DNA from: CAYSIX01 sp964431205 | GTDB lineage: Bacteria > Planctomycetota > Phycisphaerae > Phycisphaerales > Phycisphaeraceae | DNA length: 12,758 nucleotides | Assembly (NCBI GenBank): GCA_964431205.1 | Contig: CAYSIX010000111.1 | Coordinates: forward strand, 1 to 12,758 | Direction of reading: 5' to 3' | In this document: piece after piece, positions 7,242 through 12,758 of the stretch | Numbering within the stretch: position 1 is the first letter of the stretch | Layout: each line of letters begins with the position of its first letter | Translations under genes and position numbers: made by a program | The notes under the pieces: model-generated | Database searches by the model: none | The model's input: only the letters and a program-made list of their open reading frames with translations | What the model was told of the DNA's origin: nothing

Positions 7242-7269
7242 AAAAAGCCCACGGCGGAAAGCCGTGGGC
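7242..7269 (-). terminator. Rho-independent terminator of the prepilin/PEP-CTERM-dockerin transcript
   Basis: A perfect 9-bp GC-rich stem (7247-7255 with 7261-7269, 5-nt loop 7256-7260) is followed on the minus strand by five T (complement of 7242-7246). It lies 43 bp beyond the stop at 7312. On the plus strand no T-tract follows, so it should act only on minus-strand transcription, although it also sits after trmB. Confidence 0.9.
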
Positions 7270-7311
7270 GGGTGATTCGTGATCGTGAGTTGTGTGTGTC
7301 GGCCGCGCGGT

Positions 7312-8799
7312 TCAGCGGCGCCGACGCAGGCTCGCCAGCACGCCGAGCGTGAGCAGGCCGAGGGTCGCCGGCTCGGGCACGGCCGCGCCCTCCAGGCCCG
7401 TGCCGAAGTTGGTCTGCCACAGGCCCAGGTCGAACGCGTCCACGTCGCCGTCGTCGTCGAAGTCGGCGGTCAGGTCGTCGCCGGTCTGGCCGAACTGGGT
7501 CTGCCAGATGCCCAGGTCGAACGCGTCCACGTCGCCGTCGCCGTCCGCGTCGCCGGTGACGGCGGGCGCGTCGGGTATCAGCGCGAGCAGGGCGTCGACG
7601 TCGGCCTGGCCGTCCAGCACGCCGTTCTCGTTGAAGTCGAGGAAGTCAAAGTACGTCTGGCCGTTGGCCACGTCGATGATGTCGTCGTCCAGCGCGACCA
7701 GGTCGTCCGGCGTAAGCCCCTCGACGTCGAGCACGAAGTCGATGTCGGCCTGGTCGAACTTCAGGTCCACGTTCACGTCCACGCGGAACAGTATTTCGTC
7801 GAGCTCGGGAAACGGGTTCTCCGTCAGCTCCTCGACGAGGATGTTGTCGAAGATGTAGGTCGTGTTGTTGTCCACCGAGTCGAAGCGGTCCTCGCCGCCG
7901 AACGTCACCTGCCCGGAGGTATCGTCGCTGGTGTTGATGAAGGCGTCGAAGAGCACGCCGTTGATCGTGAGGAAGGTCAGGAAGTTGCCGGTGGGCAGCT
8001 CGAACTGGCCGACCTCGATCTTGTGCCAGACGTCCTCGCCGGTGCCGCCGTCGCCGCGGAACCCGCCGGGGAAGTTGCCCGGCTCGGGGAACTGGTTCTC
8101 GAAGTTGGGGATGTCACCGACGCGGCTGAAGTTGCTGTAGTCGCCGAACAGACCGATGGCCTGCTTGCCGCCGACCTGGTCGTCACCGACGATGGCGACG
8201 ACGTCGTTGGACGCGCCGCCGTCGGCGGTGAGGCTCCAGCCCACGCCGGGCTGGCCCGTCGAGCCGATGGTGTTGATCACCGGGAACGACTGGGTCTCGA
8301 AGTCGATGGCGGTCTCGTCGGTGTTCAGCGCGGCGAGGATGGACTCGGTGGCCGAGCCCTCGCCGGGGTCGAAGCCTTCGAGCCAGAGGTCGTACGACAT
8401 CTTGTAGTTGCCGCTGAAGGTCTCGTCCTTGCTGAAGAAGTTGAGCGAGACCTGCTCGCCGCCCTGGAAGGGGATGTCGTTGAGGGTGACCTTGAGGCCG
8501 AGGGTCGAGGCGTCGGTGGTGCCCGGTGCGGCGGGGATGCCGAGGCTGGAGTAGTCGAAGGCGAACGCGTCGTCGAGGTTGGACGGGTTGCGGGGGCTGC
8601 AGAACTCGGGGTTGGGGAAGGCGTCGCAGTCGCCGACGCCCGACTCGCCATTGGTGACCGAGAGGATGGTCCAGTTGTCGCCGGTGCCGGGCCCGAACGG
8701 CTCGAACAGAAGCTGCGCCGACGTCGACGCCGCCGGCCACGCCAGGGCGACCGCCGCCGCGGCGGTGTAACGGACCGACCGATATCGAATGCTCAACAT
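7312..8799 (-). CDS. Exported PEP-CTERM protein with dockerin-type calcium repeats
   Basis: Codes for 495 residues. ATG 8799 has GGAGGG 4 nt upstream. Order of parts: signal peptide 1-29 (RYRSVR, hydrophobic AAAAVALAWPAA, cut after STSAQ); a beta-rich domain about 30-325 that looks like a LamG/concanavalin-type fold, ending in YIFDNILVEEL; an EF-hand-like segment with DFNENGVLDGQADVDALL (388-405); two near-identical dockerin-type repeats at 417-437 and 446-466 (core DGDVDAFDLG); and a PEP-CTERM tail, VPEPATLGLLTLGVLASLRRRR. The tail is the signal for an exosortase, which would cut near PEP and place the protein at the cell surface. The two central Cys (59, 67) could pair. Shares the motif FAFDYSSLGIPAAPGTT (79-95) and the FDNI motif with the PEP-CTERM protein at 9892-10830, so the two are paralogues. 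No catalytic motif recognised. Confidence 0.88.
   Translation of the reverse strand: MLSIRYRSVRYTAAAAVALAWPAASTSAQLLFEPFGPGTGDNWTILSVTNGESGVGDCDAFPNPEFCSPRNPSNLDDAFAFDYSSLGIPAAPGTTDASTLGLKVTLNDIPFQGGEQVSLNFFSKDETFSGNYKMSYDLWLEGFDPGEGSATESILAALNTDETAIDFETQSFPVINTIGSTGQPGVGWSLTADGGASNDVVAIVGDDQVGGKQAIGLFGDYSNFSRVGDIPNFENQFPEPGNFPGGFRGDGGTGEDVWHKIEVGQFELPTGNFLTFLTINGVLFDAFINTSDDTSGQVTFGGEDRFDSVDNNTTYIFDNILVEELTENPFPELDEILFRVDVNVDLKFDQADIDFVLDVEGLTPDDLVALDDDIIDVANGQTYFDFLDFNENGVLDGQADVDALLALIPDAPAVTGDADGDGDVDAFDLGIWQTQFGQTGDDLTADFDDDGDVDAFDLGLWQTNFGTGLEGAAVPEPATLGLLTLGVLASLRRRR
7402..7551 (-). repeat. Two dockerin-type EF-hand repeats, near-identical at DNA level
   Basis: Segments 7489-7551 and 7402-7464 encode 21-residue units offset by 87 bp. 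Both contain GDVDAFDLG followed by I/L-W-Q-T-Q/N-F-G. DNA identity is high, including synonymous positions of the core, suggesting recent duplication or strong conservation. Asp positions fit calcium loops of type I dockerins. Confidence 0.8.
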
Positions 8800-8852
8800 A
8801 GTTCCCTCCACCAAAACGGTTTGGAAAAAAGACGCTCTCTACATCGTTCCGC

Positions 8853-8878
8853 GCGTGCGGGCGACGGATCGCCCACGC
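8853..8878 (-). other. Intergenic hairpin between prepilin-like and PEP-CTERM/dockerin genes
   Basis: GGGCGA (8859-8864) pairs with TCGCCC (8869-8874) around a 4-nt loop, and GCGT (8853-8856) pairs with ACGC (8875-8878) across a 2-nt bulge. It begins 7 bp past the prepilin stop. No T-run follows directly; a T6 run occurs only about 22 nt further on the minus strand (8825-8830). It may be an attenuator, processing site or 3' end stabiliser, or chance. Confidence 0.35.
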
Positions 8879-8884
8879 CTGGGT

Positions 8885-9802
8885 TCAGTTACCGCTGCCG
8901 AAGAACGACCCGTAGTCGCCGCCCATGGGCTTGCCGTTGTAGGTCCAGTTGTTCGGGTCGTCGCGTCGGGCGTCGGTCAGGTTGTCCTCGTTGTACATCG
9001 TGACCAGGGCCTGCGTGCCGCGGATCTGGTCGAGGCCGATGATCGGCTTGGGCTCGGCGTGTCCGTCGGCGTAGACGATGTTGACCGCCTTGTTGCCGTG
9101 GCGGGCGTCGGGGTGGCCGAGCGAGTTGGTGTTGAGGAAGTCCCAGACGAAGTTCTGTCCGCCGGCGGGTTCGATGTTGCCGCCGCTGCGGCTGCCCGGG
9201 TTGCCGCCGAAGCCGCCGCCACCGCCCGGATCGTAACGGGCCGAATCCATGATGTAGTACGTGCTCGAGGGCCGCAGCAGCGAATCGACGCGTTCGGTCC
9301 GGGCGATCCGGGTCTGGGGGTCGAGCCAGAAGCTCTGGCCGCCGTTGCCCGGCTCGGTGCTGCGGCGCTGGAGCGTGCCGAGGTTGCTCGTGTTCATGCC
9401 GTAGTGCGTGTGATACCAGGCAGCGCTGCCCGTGCCGTCGGGGCCTTTCTGATCGGCCTTGGCGCTGAGGACTTCCTCGATGCCGAAGTCCATCCGCGGG
9501 CAGACGAAGATCTCGGTGCCGCCGAGGTAGTTCATGCGGACCAGCCGGCCGGTCCAGTACTCGACGTTCTGCGGGTCCGCGGCCGCGTCGAAGGGCGAGC
9601 GGTACTCGGTGTAGAAGCCGTCGTGGTCGGTGGCGTAGGTGTACACGGCGATGCCGATCTGTCGGGCGTTGCTCATGCACTGCACGTCTCGGGCGGTGTT
9701 CCGCGCCGCGCCGAGCGCCGGCAGCAGGATGCCGATGAGCAGAGCGATGATGGAGATCACCACGAGCAGCTCGATGAGGGTGAAGGCTTTGGTTCGATGC
9801 AT
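8885..9802 (-). CDS. Type II/IV pseudopilin-like protein with prepilin cleavage motif and H-X9-DG-type domain
   Basis: Codes for 305 residues from ATG 9802 (AAAGGG 8 nt upstream). Residues 1-30 are a classical prepilin start, KAFTLIELLVVISIIALLIG: the peptidase would cut before Phe7, which would be methylated, and Glu11 is the conserved +5 Glu. The residue before the cut is Ala6 instead of the usual Gly. The hydrophobic helix runs 7-30, followed by the periplasmic part with ARNTARDVQCMSNARQIGIA (33-52), common in planctomycete pseudopilins. Near the C terminus, RHGNKAVNIVYADGHAE (234-250) matches the 'prepilin-type processing-associated H-X9-DG' domain, but with ten residues between His235 and Asp246. 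A Gly-rich insert lies at 193-208. Planctomycetes carry many such proteins, usually far from pilus operons; role unknown. Probably co-transcribed with the PEP-CTERM/dockerin gene downstream (85-bp gap). Confidence 0.9.
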   Translation of the reverse strand: MHRTKAFTLIELLVVISIIALLIGILLPALGAARNTARDVQCMSNARQIGIAVYTYATDHDGFYTEYRSPFDAAADPQNVEYWTGRLVRMNYLGGTEIFVCPRMDFGIEEVLSAKADQKGPDGTGSAAWYHTHYGMNTSNLGTLQRRSTEPGNGGQSFWLDPQTRIARTERVDSLLRPSSTYYIMDSARYDPGGGGGFGGNPGSRSGGNIEPAGGQNFVWDFLNTNSLGHPDARHGNKAVNIVYADGHAEPKPIIGLDQIRGTQALVTMYNEDNLTDARRDDPNNWTYNGKPMGGDYGSFFGSGN

Positions 9803-9829
9803 GGTTCCGACCCTTTACTGAATAACCCG

Positions 9830-9835
9830 ATCATA
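9830..9835 (-). promoter_or_regulatory. -10-like element TATGAT upstream of the prepilin-like gene
   Basis: TATGAT followed by CGGG on the minus strand, the same ten bases (TATGATCGGG) as upstream of the gene starting at 4606. It is 27 nt before ATG 9802 and just after the terminator of the preceding gene, a sensible place for a new promoter. A TTGACT is present only 10 nt upstream, too close to be its -35 box. Confidence 0.45.
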
Positions 9836-9842
9836 CAAGAGC

Positions 9843-9877
9843 AAAAGTCAACGATCCGCGGTCAGGCGGATCGTTGA
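9843..9877 (-). terminator. Rho-independent terminator after the shorter PEP-CTERM gene
   Basis: A perfect 12-bp stem (9848-9859 with 9866-9877, 6-nt loop) is followed on the minus strand by a C and four T (complement of 9843-9846). It begins 15 bp past the stop at 9892, so the PEP-CTERM gene upstream is probably a single-gene transcript. Confidence 0.85.
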
Positions 9878-9891
9878 GGGTTGGAGCGCGT

Positions 9892-10830
9892 TCAGGCGCG
9901 GCGGCGGCGCAGGGCCGCGAGCCCGCCGAGGCCGAGCAGCGCCAGCGACGCCGGCTCGGGCACGACGACGATGTTGTCGAACACCACGCCGTTGGTCGGG
10001 CCGCCTTCCGTGAGCGGGATGTTCACGGAGTTGAACGGGTCCGACTGCCCGATGAGGATCGTGCCGTCGGTCACGCCGGCGACGTCGATCGAGTCGATGA
10101 CATGGCCGTTGATCGAGAAGCTGAGCGTGTCGCCGGCGCGCTCGATCTTCAGCTCGACCCACTGGTTGAACGGGCCGATCTGGGTGGCGTCACCGGTGGG
10201 CACGCCGGGGATGGTCCCGTCGGGGATGTCCTCGTACCCGCCGAGGCCGAACTCGGTCGTCGGGGTGGCCGGATCGGTGATCGGCGGGTTCTCGTAACGG
10301 AGGATGTCCGTGCCCGAGTCGCCGTCGGAGTCGATCTGCCAGGCGACGCCGTCGCCGGCGTCGAGGCCGAAGCGCAGCGGCGCGGCGGTCCCGCCGGAGA
10401 AGACGCCGAAGGTCGCGTACTCGGTGCTGCCGCCGCCGCCGTTCCAGAAGACGTAGGTGTCGGCGGTGTAAACGAAGTCACCGCTGAGGTCGACGTCGGC
10501 CAGGGGGACGATACCGATCGACTCGCCCTCGTCGACTTCGCCGTCGTCGACGGTGTTGGTCTCCATGAACACGCCGACGGTGGTCCCGCCGGTGCTGTTG
10601 GGCGCCGAGGGCGCGCCGATCGTGCTGTAATCAAACGCGTAGTCCACCGTACCGTCGAACGGGATGGTGTCGTTCTCGGCGGTTTCGATCGGGGCCGACC
10701 AGCGCATGGCGCCGTTGCCGTCGTCCCAGTTCTCCTCGAACAGCGGCTGAGCCGAGGCGGCGCCGGTGACCAGCGTCGCCGCGGCGCCCAGCGCCGTCAA
10801 TCGTCCAAACTCCATTCCCTTCACCCTCAT
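9892..10830 (-). CDS. Exported PEP-CTERM protein, single beta-rich domain
   Basis: Codes for 312 residues. I chose ATG 10830 because GGAG lies 7 nt upstream in an AT-rich leader. Signal peptide 1-28: basic MRVKGMEFGR, hydrophobic LTALGAAATLVTG, cut after AASAQ. The mature part 29-288 is acidic, rich in Asp/Gly/Thr, and ends in VVFDNIVVV, the last strand of a LamG/concanavalin-like fold. The C terminus VPEPASLALLGLGGLAALRRRR A is a textbook PEP-CTERM signal: motif, helix, basic tail. The segment YAFDYSTIGAPSAPNST (64-80) lines up with FAFDYSSLGIPAAPGTT of the larger PEP-CTERM protein, and both begin the mature protein with LLFE or PLFE; the two are paralogues, this one lacking dockerin repeats. 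No catalytic residues recognised, so a surface or carbohydrate-binding role is only a suggestion. Confidence 0.88.
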   Translation of the reverse strand: MRVKGMEFGRLTALGAAATLVTGAASAQPLFEENWDDGNGAMRWSAPIETAENDTIPFDGTVDYAFDYSTIGAPSAPNSTGGTTVGVFMETNTVDDGEVDEGESIGIVPLADVDLSGDFVYTADTYVFWNGGGGSTEYATFGVFSGGTAAPLRFGLDAGDGVAWQIDSDGDSGTDILRYENPPITDPATPTTEFGLGGYEDIPDGTIPGVPTGDATQIGPFNQWVELKIERAGDTLSFSINGHVIDSIDVAGVTDGTILIGQSDPFNSVNIPLTEGGPTNGVVFDNIVVVPEPASLALLGLGGLAALRRRRA

Positions 10831-11124
10831 GAGCTTTCTCCTTTTCCTAAATAGCAACACCAAAACACACGATAAGCTGCCACATCAGCCGACTGAGGCT
10901 GAGACAGACGATCAGATTGGAACAACCCTGTCGGGCATGATCGAGACGGCCCCGTTCGGAACAGACAGGCGGCGGGGCGTGCCTCTCCTCGATTTATTAC
11001 CTCGCAGGCCAGCAATTCGTAGACTAGCGTGATCGGCCGCGCAATGCAAGGGGTTTTCCCCAGAATTCTCACACTTGCGTCGCCGGCCGCGGCCTCCAAG
11101 GCCCCACCAAGGGACAGTTGGCCG
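10831..11124. other. Intergenic region between clpP and the PEP-CTERM gene
   Basis: This 294-bp gap is less GC-rich than the rest of the window and should hold the promoter and leader of the PEP-CTERM gene (minus strand). A -10-like TATTTA (minus strand, 10848-10853) lies 17 nt before ATG 10830, but I see no matching -35 box. A 6-bp hairpin (10885-10890 with 10897-10902) is nearby. Beyond clpP only a 4-bp stem with an A4 loop (11050-11061) is found, with no T-run, so clpP has no clear terminator here. I found no credible gene. Confidence 0.5.
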
Positions 11125-11847
11125 CTACTCGGCGGACTTCGCCTCCGCCTTCTTCTCGATCACCTCGTCCACGATCCCGTAGGCCTTGGCCTCCTCGGCG
11201 CTGAAGAACTTGTCGCGTTCGGAGTCCTCCTCGATCTGCTCGACCGGCTGGCCCGTGTGCCGGGACAGGATCTGGTTGAGCTGATTCTTGGTCTTGATGA
11301 TCTCCTCGGCCTGGATCTGGACGTCGGAGGTCTGGCCGTAGATCCCGCCGTAGGGCTGGTGGATCATGACCTTGGCGTGGGGGAGGCTAAAGCGTTTACC
11401 CCTGGTCCCGGCGGCGAGGATGACCGCCCCGCCGCTCATCGCCTTGCCGATGCAGTAGGTCGACACGTCGCAGTCGAGAAACTGGATCGTGTCGTAGATG
11501 GCCAGGGTGTCGTCGACGGCCCCGCCGGGGGAGTTGATGTAGAGGTTGATGTCCACGCCGCGCTTGGTGTTCTGCAGGTGCAGCAGGCGCATGATCACGC
11601 CGGTGGCGGTGGCGTGGTTGATCTCGCCGACGAGGAAGATGACGCGGTTCTCGAGCAGCAGCTCGTCGATGGTCATCTCGCGGTAGCGCTGGTAGGGGGC
11701 CTGGGCGCGGGTGGGCAAGCCCGCGGCGATGAGCGCGGGGTCGTGCGTGGGCGCGGCGTCATCGGGCGAGGCGGTCGCGGCCGGGAAGGCGGCGGGATGG
11801 ATCGGCCAAGGGGCAGGCGTGCGGCTCATCGTCGTCTCGTGCTCCAT
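11125..11847 (-). CDS. clpP: ATP-dependent Clp protease proteolytic subunit
   Basis: Codes for 240 residues. Start ATG 11847 has AGGAG 9 nt upstream; ATG 11829 (Met7) is an in-frame alternative. ClpP forms a 14-mer barrel that degrades proteins delivered by ClpX or ClpA/C. The Ser-His-Asp triad is intact: Ser138 (IGKAMSGGAVILAAG), His163 (VMIHQP) and Asp212 (ERDKFFSAEEA). Other family blocks are ENRVIFLVGEI (67-77), LYINSPGG (102-109) and AYGIVDEV (222-229). The residue after the catalytic Ser is Gly instead of the usual Met. Residues 1-50 are an Ala/Pro-rich extension, longer than the short propeptide of E. coli ClpP (about 14 residues), ending before the conserved YQRYREMTIDELLLENR. It may be removed by self-processing. 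No clpX or second clpP is visible within the window; planctomycetes often have several clpP copies, so which paralogue this is remains unsettled. Confidence 0.95.
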   Translation of the reverse strand: MEHETTMSRTPAPWPIHPAAFPAATASPDDAAPTHDPALIAAGLPTRAQAPYQRYREMTIDELLLENRVIFLVGEINHATATGVIMRLLHLQNTKRGVDINLYINSPGGAVDDTLAIYDTIQFLDCDVSTYCIGKAMSGGAVILAAGTRGKRFSLPHAKVMIHQPYGGIYGQTSDVQIQAEEIIKTKNQLNQILSRHTGQPVEQIEEDSERDKFFSAEEAKAYGIVDEVIEKKAEAKSAE

Positions 11848-11876
11848 GCGTGAGGGCTCCTGGAAATCGAGGCCGC

Positions 11877-11882
11877 ATCATA
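11877..11882 (-). promoter_or_regulatory. -10-like element TATGAT upstream of clpP
   Basis: GC followed by TATGAT on the minus strand, 29 nt before ATG 11847, leaving room for a short leader with the AGGAG ribosome site. A weak -35 candidate, CTGCGA, lies 17 nt upstream. No CIRCE-type or other heat-shock inverted repeat was seen. Confidence 0.5.
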
Positions 11883-11968
11883 GCGGGGCGGGCGAGGGCT
11901 CGCAGGGCCGGGGGGGCGGCGTGCGGCGGGCCTGGAAACCGTCGCCGACGCCGTGGCCCGGGCGCAAG

Positions 11969-12003
11969 AAAAAAGCGGAGCGGAATCTTTCGATTCCGTC
12001 CGC
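11969..12003 (-). terminator. Rho-independent terminator after the coiled-coil gene
   Basis: On the minus strand a 12-bp stem with one bulged base (12003-11992 with 11987-11975) is closed by a GAAA tetraloop and followed by six T (complement of 11969-11974). It is about 100 bp past the stop at 12102. The stretch between (12004-12101) holds a smaller 5-bp hairpin (12081-12085 with 12090-12094) and no gene that I can support. It insulates clpP from the gene upstream. Confidence 0.9.
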
Positions 12004-12101
12004 CGGATCGGGTTCTGCTGGTCCTGTGACCCCGGACCACGGGTTCCAGAAAGGGATAGGAGCCTGGATGATGCCCTGCCCCCCGGTCACGGGGACGGGG
12101 T

Positions 12102-12377
12102 TCAGTCGTGGTCGTTCGAAGCCTGGTCCTCCTCGATGACGCGGCGGAGATAGGCGTTCTCCCGCCGCGTCGCTTCCAGGTCGAACACGAGGTACTTGAT
12201 CGAGAGGCGCAGGTAGTCGAGGCTCTCCTGCAGGTCGCTGACGGTCTTCTTGAGTCGCTTGTGACGCTCCTGCGTCTGGGCGGCCAACTGCTGCAGCTTC
12301 TCGCGCTCGGCGCGGGGCAGCGTCGAGATCTCGCCCATCAGTTCCGCGAGCTTGCTCTGGAATGCTTTTTCGTCCAT
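12102..12377 (-). CDS. Small coiled-coil protein of unknown function
   Basis: Codes for 91 residues. ATG 12377 is preceded by AAGGAG with 9 nt spacing. The frame stays open far upstream, but that part is Arg/Gly/Pro-rich and lacks protein-like character. The protein is almost all helix: residues 3-35 (FQSKLAELMGEISTL, then REKLQQLAAQTQERHKRLK) and 42-83 have heptad-like Leu/Val/Ile spacing typical of a coiled coil, with a break at Pro21. The segment DYLRLSIKYLVFDLEATRRE (54-73) is the most distinctive part and resembles, from memory, small hypothetical proteins that are widespread in Planctomycetes; I cannot give a family name. No signal or membrane segment; highly charged, so cytoplasmic. 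It sits as a single-gene unit between two terminators. A dimer that binds a partner protein or nucleic acid is plausible but unsupported. Confidence 0.8.
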   Translation of the reverse strand: MDEKAFQSKLAELMGEISTLPRAEREKLQQLAAQTQERHKRLKKTVSDLQESLDYLRLSIKYLVFDLEATRRENAYLRRVIEEDQASNDHD

Positions 12378-12630
12378 CGGTCGTCTCTCCTTCCCTCCGG
12401 GCGCGATGTCCCGGCAGCGACCGCGCGATCGGTCTGGGCCCGATCCGCCCCGGCCCCTAGGTTGATCCTGTAACGGCGTCTCGGCGACGGCTCCCTCCGT
12501 CGCGGCCGGCTCGGGCTCGCCCCTCGCCGGCCTCCTACATTCAACCCCGTCAGCGTGGCGCGGCAAGATTTTCTCGGCCGATTCCTCGGATTCTCCCCGC
12601 CACCGGCCGGCATCGTGCCGCCGGCCCACA
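12378..12630. other. Intergenic leader region upstream of the coiled-coil gene
   Basis: About 250 bp (327 bp from the start codon to the next stop codon, including the terminator) without a gene I can support. It must carry the promoter of the coiled-coil gene. I see no convincing -10/-35 pair; an AT-richer patch on the minus strand near 12540-12580 is the likeliest place. Short GC-rich inverted repeats (for example GCCGGC-type around 12605-12625) are present but common in such DNA. Confidence 0.4.
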
Positions 12631-12662
12631 AACAAACAGCCCCGCCACGCCGGCGGGGCTGT
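12631..12662 (-). terminator. Rho-independent terminator of the gene entering from the right edge
   Basis: A perfect 11-bp stem (12636-12646 with 12652-12662, 5-nt loop) is followed on the minus strand by the T-rich but interrupted run TTGTTTG. It lies 43 bp past the TGA at 12706-12708, which supports a real gene ending there. Confidence 0.75.
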
Positions 12663-12705
12663 CAAATGGGGCTGTCTGTACCGGCCAGACCGGCGCGACG
12701 CCGGG

Positions 12706-12758
12706 TCAGACCGGCGCTTCCTCACGCTGCTCTTCCTCGGCCATGTCCGCCCGACGCG
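12706..12758 (-). CDS. C-terminal end of an unidentified gene (5' part outside window)
   Basis: A minus-strand frame open from the window edge ends at TGA 12708-12706 and reads ...RRADMAEEEQREEAPV. The acidic Glu-rich tail resembles the disordered tails seen on many bacterial proteins and does not identify a family. Support for a real gene comes from the strong terminator 43 bp downstream and from agreement with the strand of its neighbours. If the ATG at 12744 were the start, only a 12-residue peptide would result, so a longer gene continuing past the edge is more likely. An 11-bp direct repeat (12707-12717 and 12686-12696) covers the stop codon. Confidence 0.5.
   Translation of the reverse strand, partial: RRADMAEEEQREEAPV

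Noticed and set aside
8811..8830. Short palindrome CCAAA/TTTGG next to a six-base A-run as a plus-strand or minus-strand terminator
   Set aside because: The stem is only 5 bp, the T-run lies on the wrong side for minus-strand transcription, and no plus-strand gene ends there.
7279..9003. 574-codon open frame on the plus strand opposite the PEP-CTERM/dockerin gene
   Set aside because: Val/Glu/Gly-rich shadow with no known motif; the minus-strand reading has signal peptide, dockerin repeats and sorting signal.
10831..10900. Sigma-54 promoter (GG-N10-GC) before the PEP-CTERM gene
   Set aside because: TGGCAG and TTGCT occur on the minus strand, but their spacing is far from that required.
11050..11061. 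GGGG-TTTT-CCCC palindrome as a possible clpP terminator
   Set aside because: Only a 4-bp stem and no T-run on either strand.
10827..11099. 90-codon minus-strand open frame between clpP and the PEP-CTERM gene
   Set aside because: No ribosome site, no domain, overlaps the start and ribosome site of the PEP-CTERM gene; better explained as leader DNA.
12378..12725. In-frame upstream extension of the coiled-coil gene to about 207 residues
   Set aside because: Extension is Arg/Gly/Pro-rich, crosses a strong terminator hairpin, and a good ribosome site precedes ATG 12377.

Overview
The window looks like chromosomal DNA of a high-GC planctomycete, most probably class Phycisphaerae. This is inferred from gene content, not from a marker gene. 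The indicators are two exported proteins ending in PEP-CTERM sorting signals with Arg-rich tails, one of them carrying dockerin-type calcium repeats; a type IV prepilin-like protein with a variant of the H-X9-DG domain typical of Planctomycetes; and a small coiled-coil protein of a kind I associate with that phylum. Third-position GC is very high, so long antisense open frames are common and were discarded. No mobile element, CRISPR array, tRNA or rRNA was seen.

Layout, left to right. (1) 2-1718, plus strand: the 3' end of an EamA/DMT-type permease gene, then an HD-GYP-like protein with degenerate motifs. (2) 1761-4606, minus strand: an exported protein with a cysteine-free thioredoxin-like domain, followed with a 4-nt stop/start overlap by a MATE-family exporter. 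(3) 4676-7194, plus strand and divergent from (2): a small Rieske ferredoxin overlapping an M20 dipeptidase, then trmB. (4) 7242-10830, minus strand: a PEP-CTERM protein gene with its own terminator, then a prepilin-like gene and a longer PEP-CTERM/dockerin gene that probably form one transcript ending at a strong terminator at 7242-7269. (5) 11125-12758, minus strand: clpP, a 91-residue coiled-coil protein, and the last codons of a further gene, with terminators after the latter two.

Regulatory signals are unusually readable for such GC-rich DNA. Four minus-strand Rho-independent terminators are clear. Several genes have a TANNNT -10-like hexamer close to the start. For the Rieske gene and trmB the hexamer lies exactly 7 nt before an ATG and there is no Shine-Dalgarno sequence, which suggests leaderless transcripts. 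Other genes (MATE, both PEP-CTERM genes, clpP, the coiled-coil gene) have good Shine-Dalgarno sequences.

I do not see a convincing new multi-gene system. The best candidates for follow-up are the redox-dead thioredoxin-like exported protein, the paralogous PEP-CTERM pair flanking a prepilin-like gene, the degenerate HD-GYP protein, and the mixed leaderless/SD pattern of gene starts.
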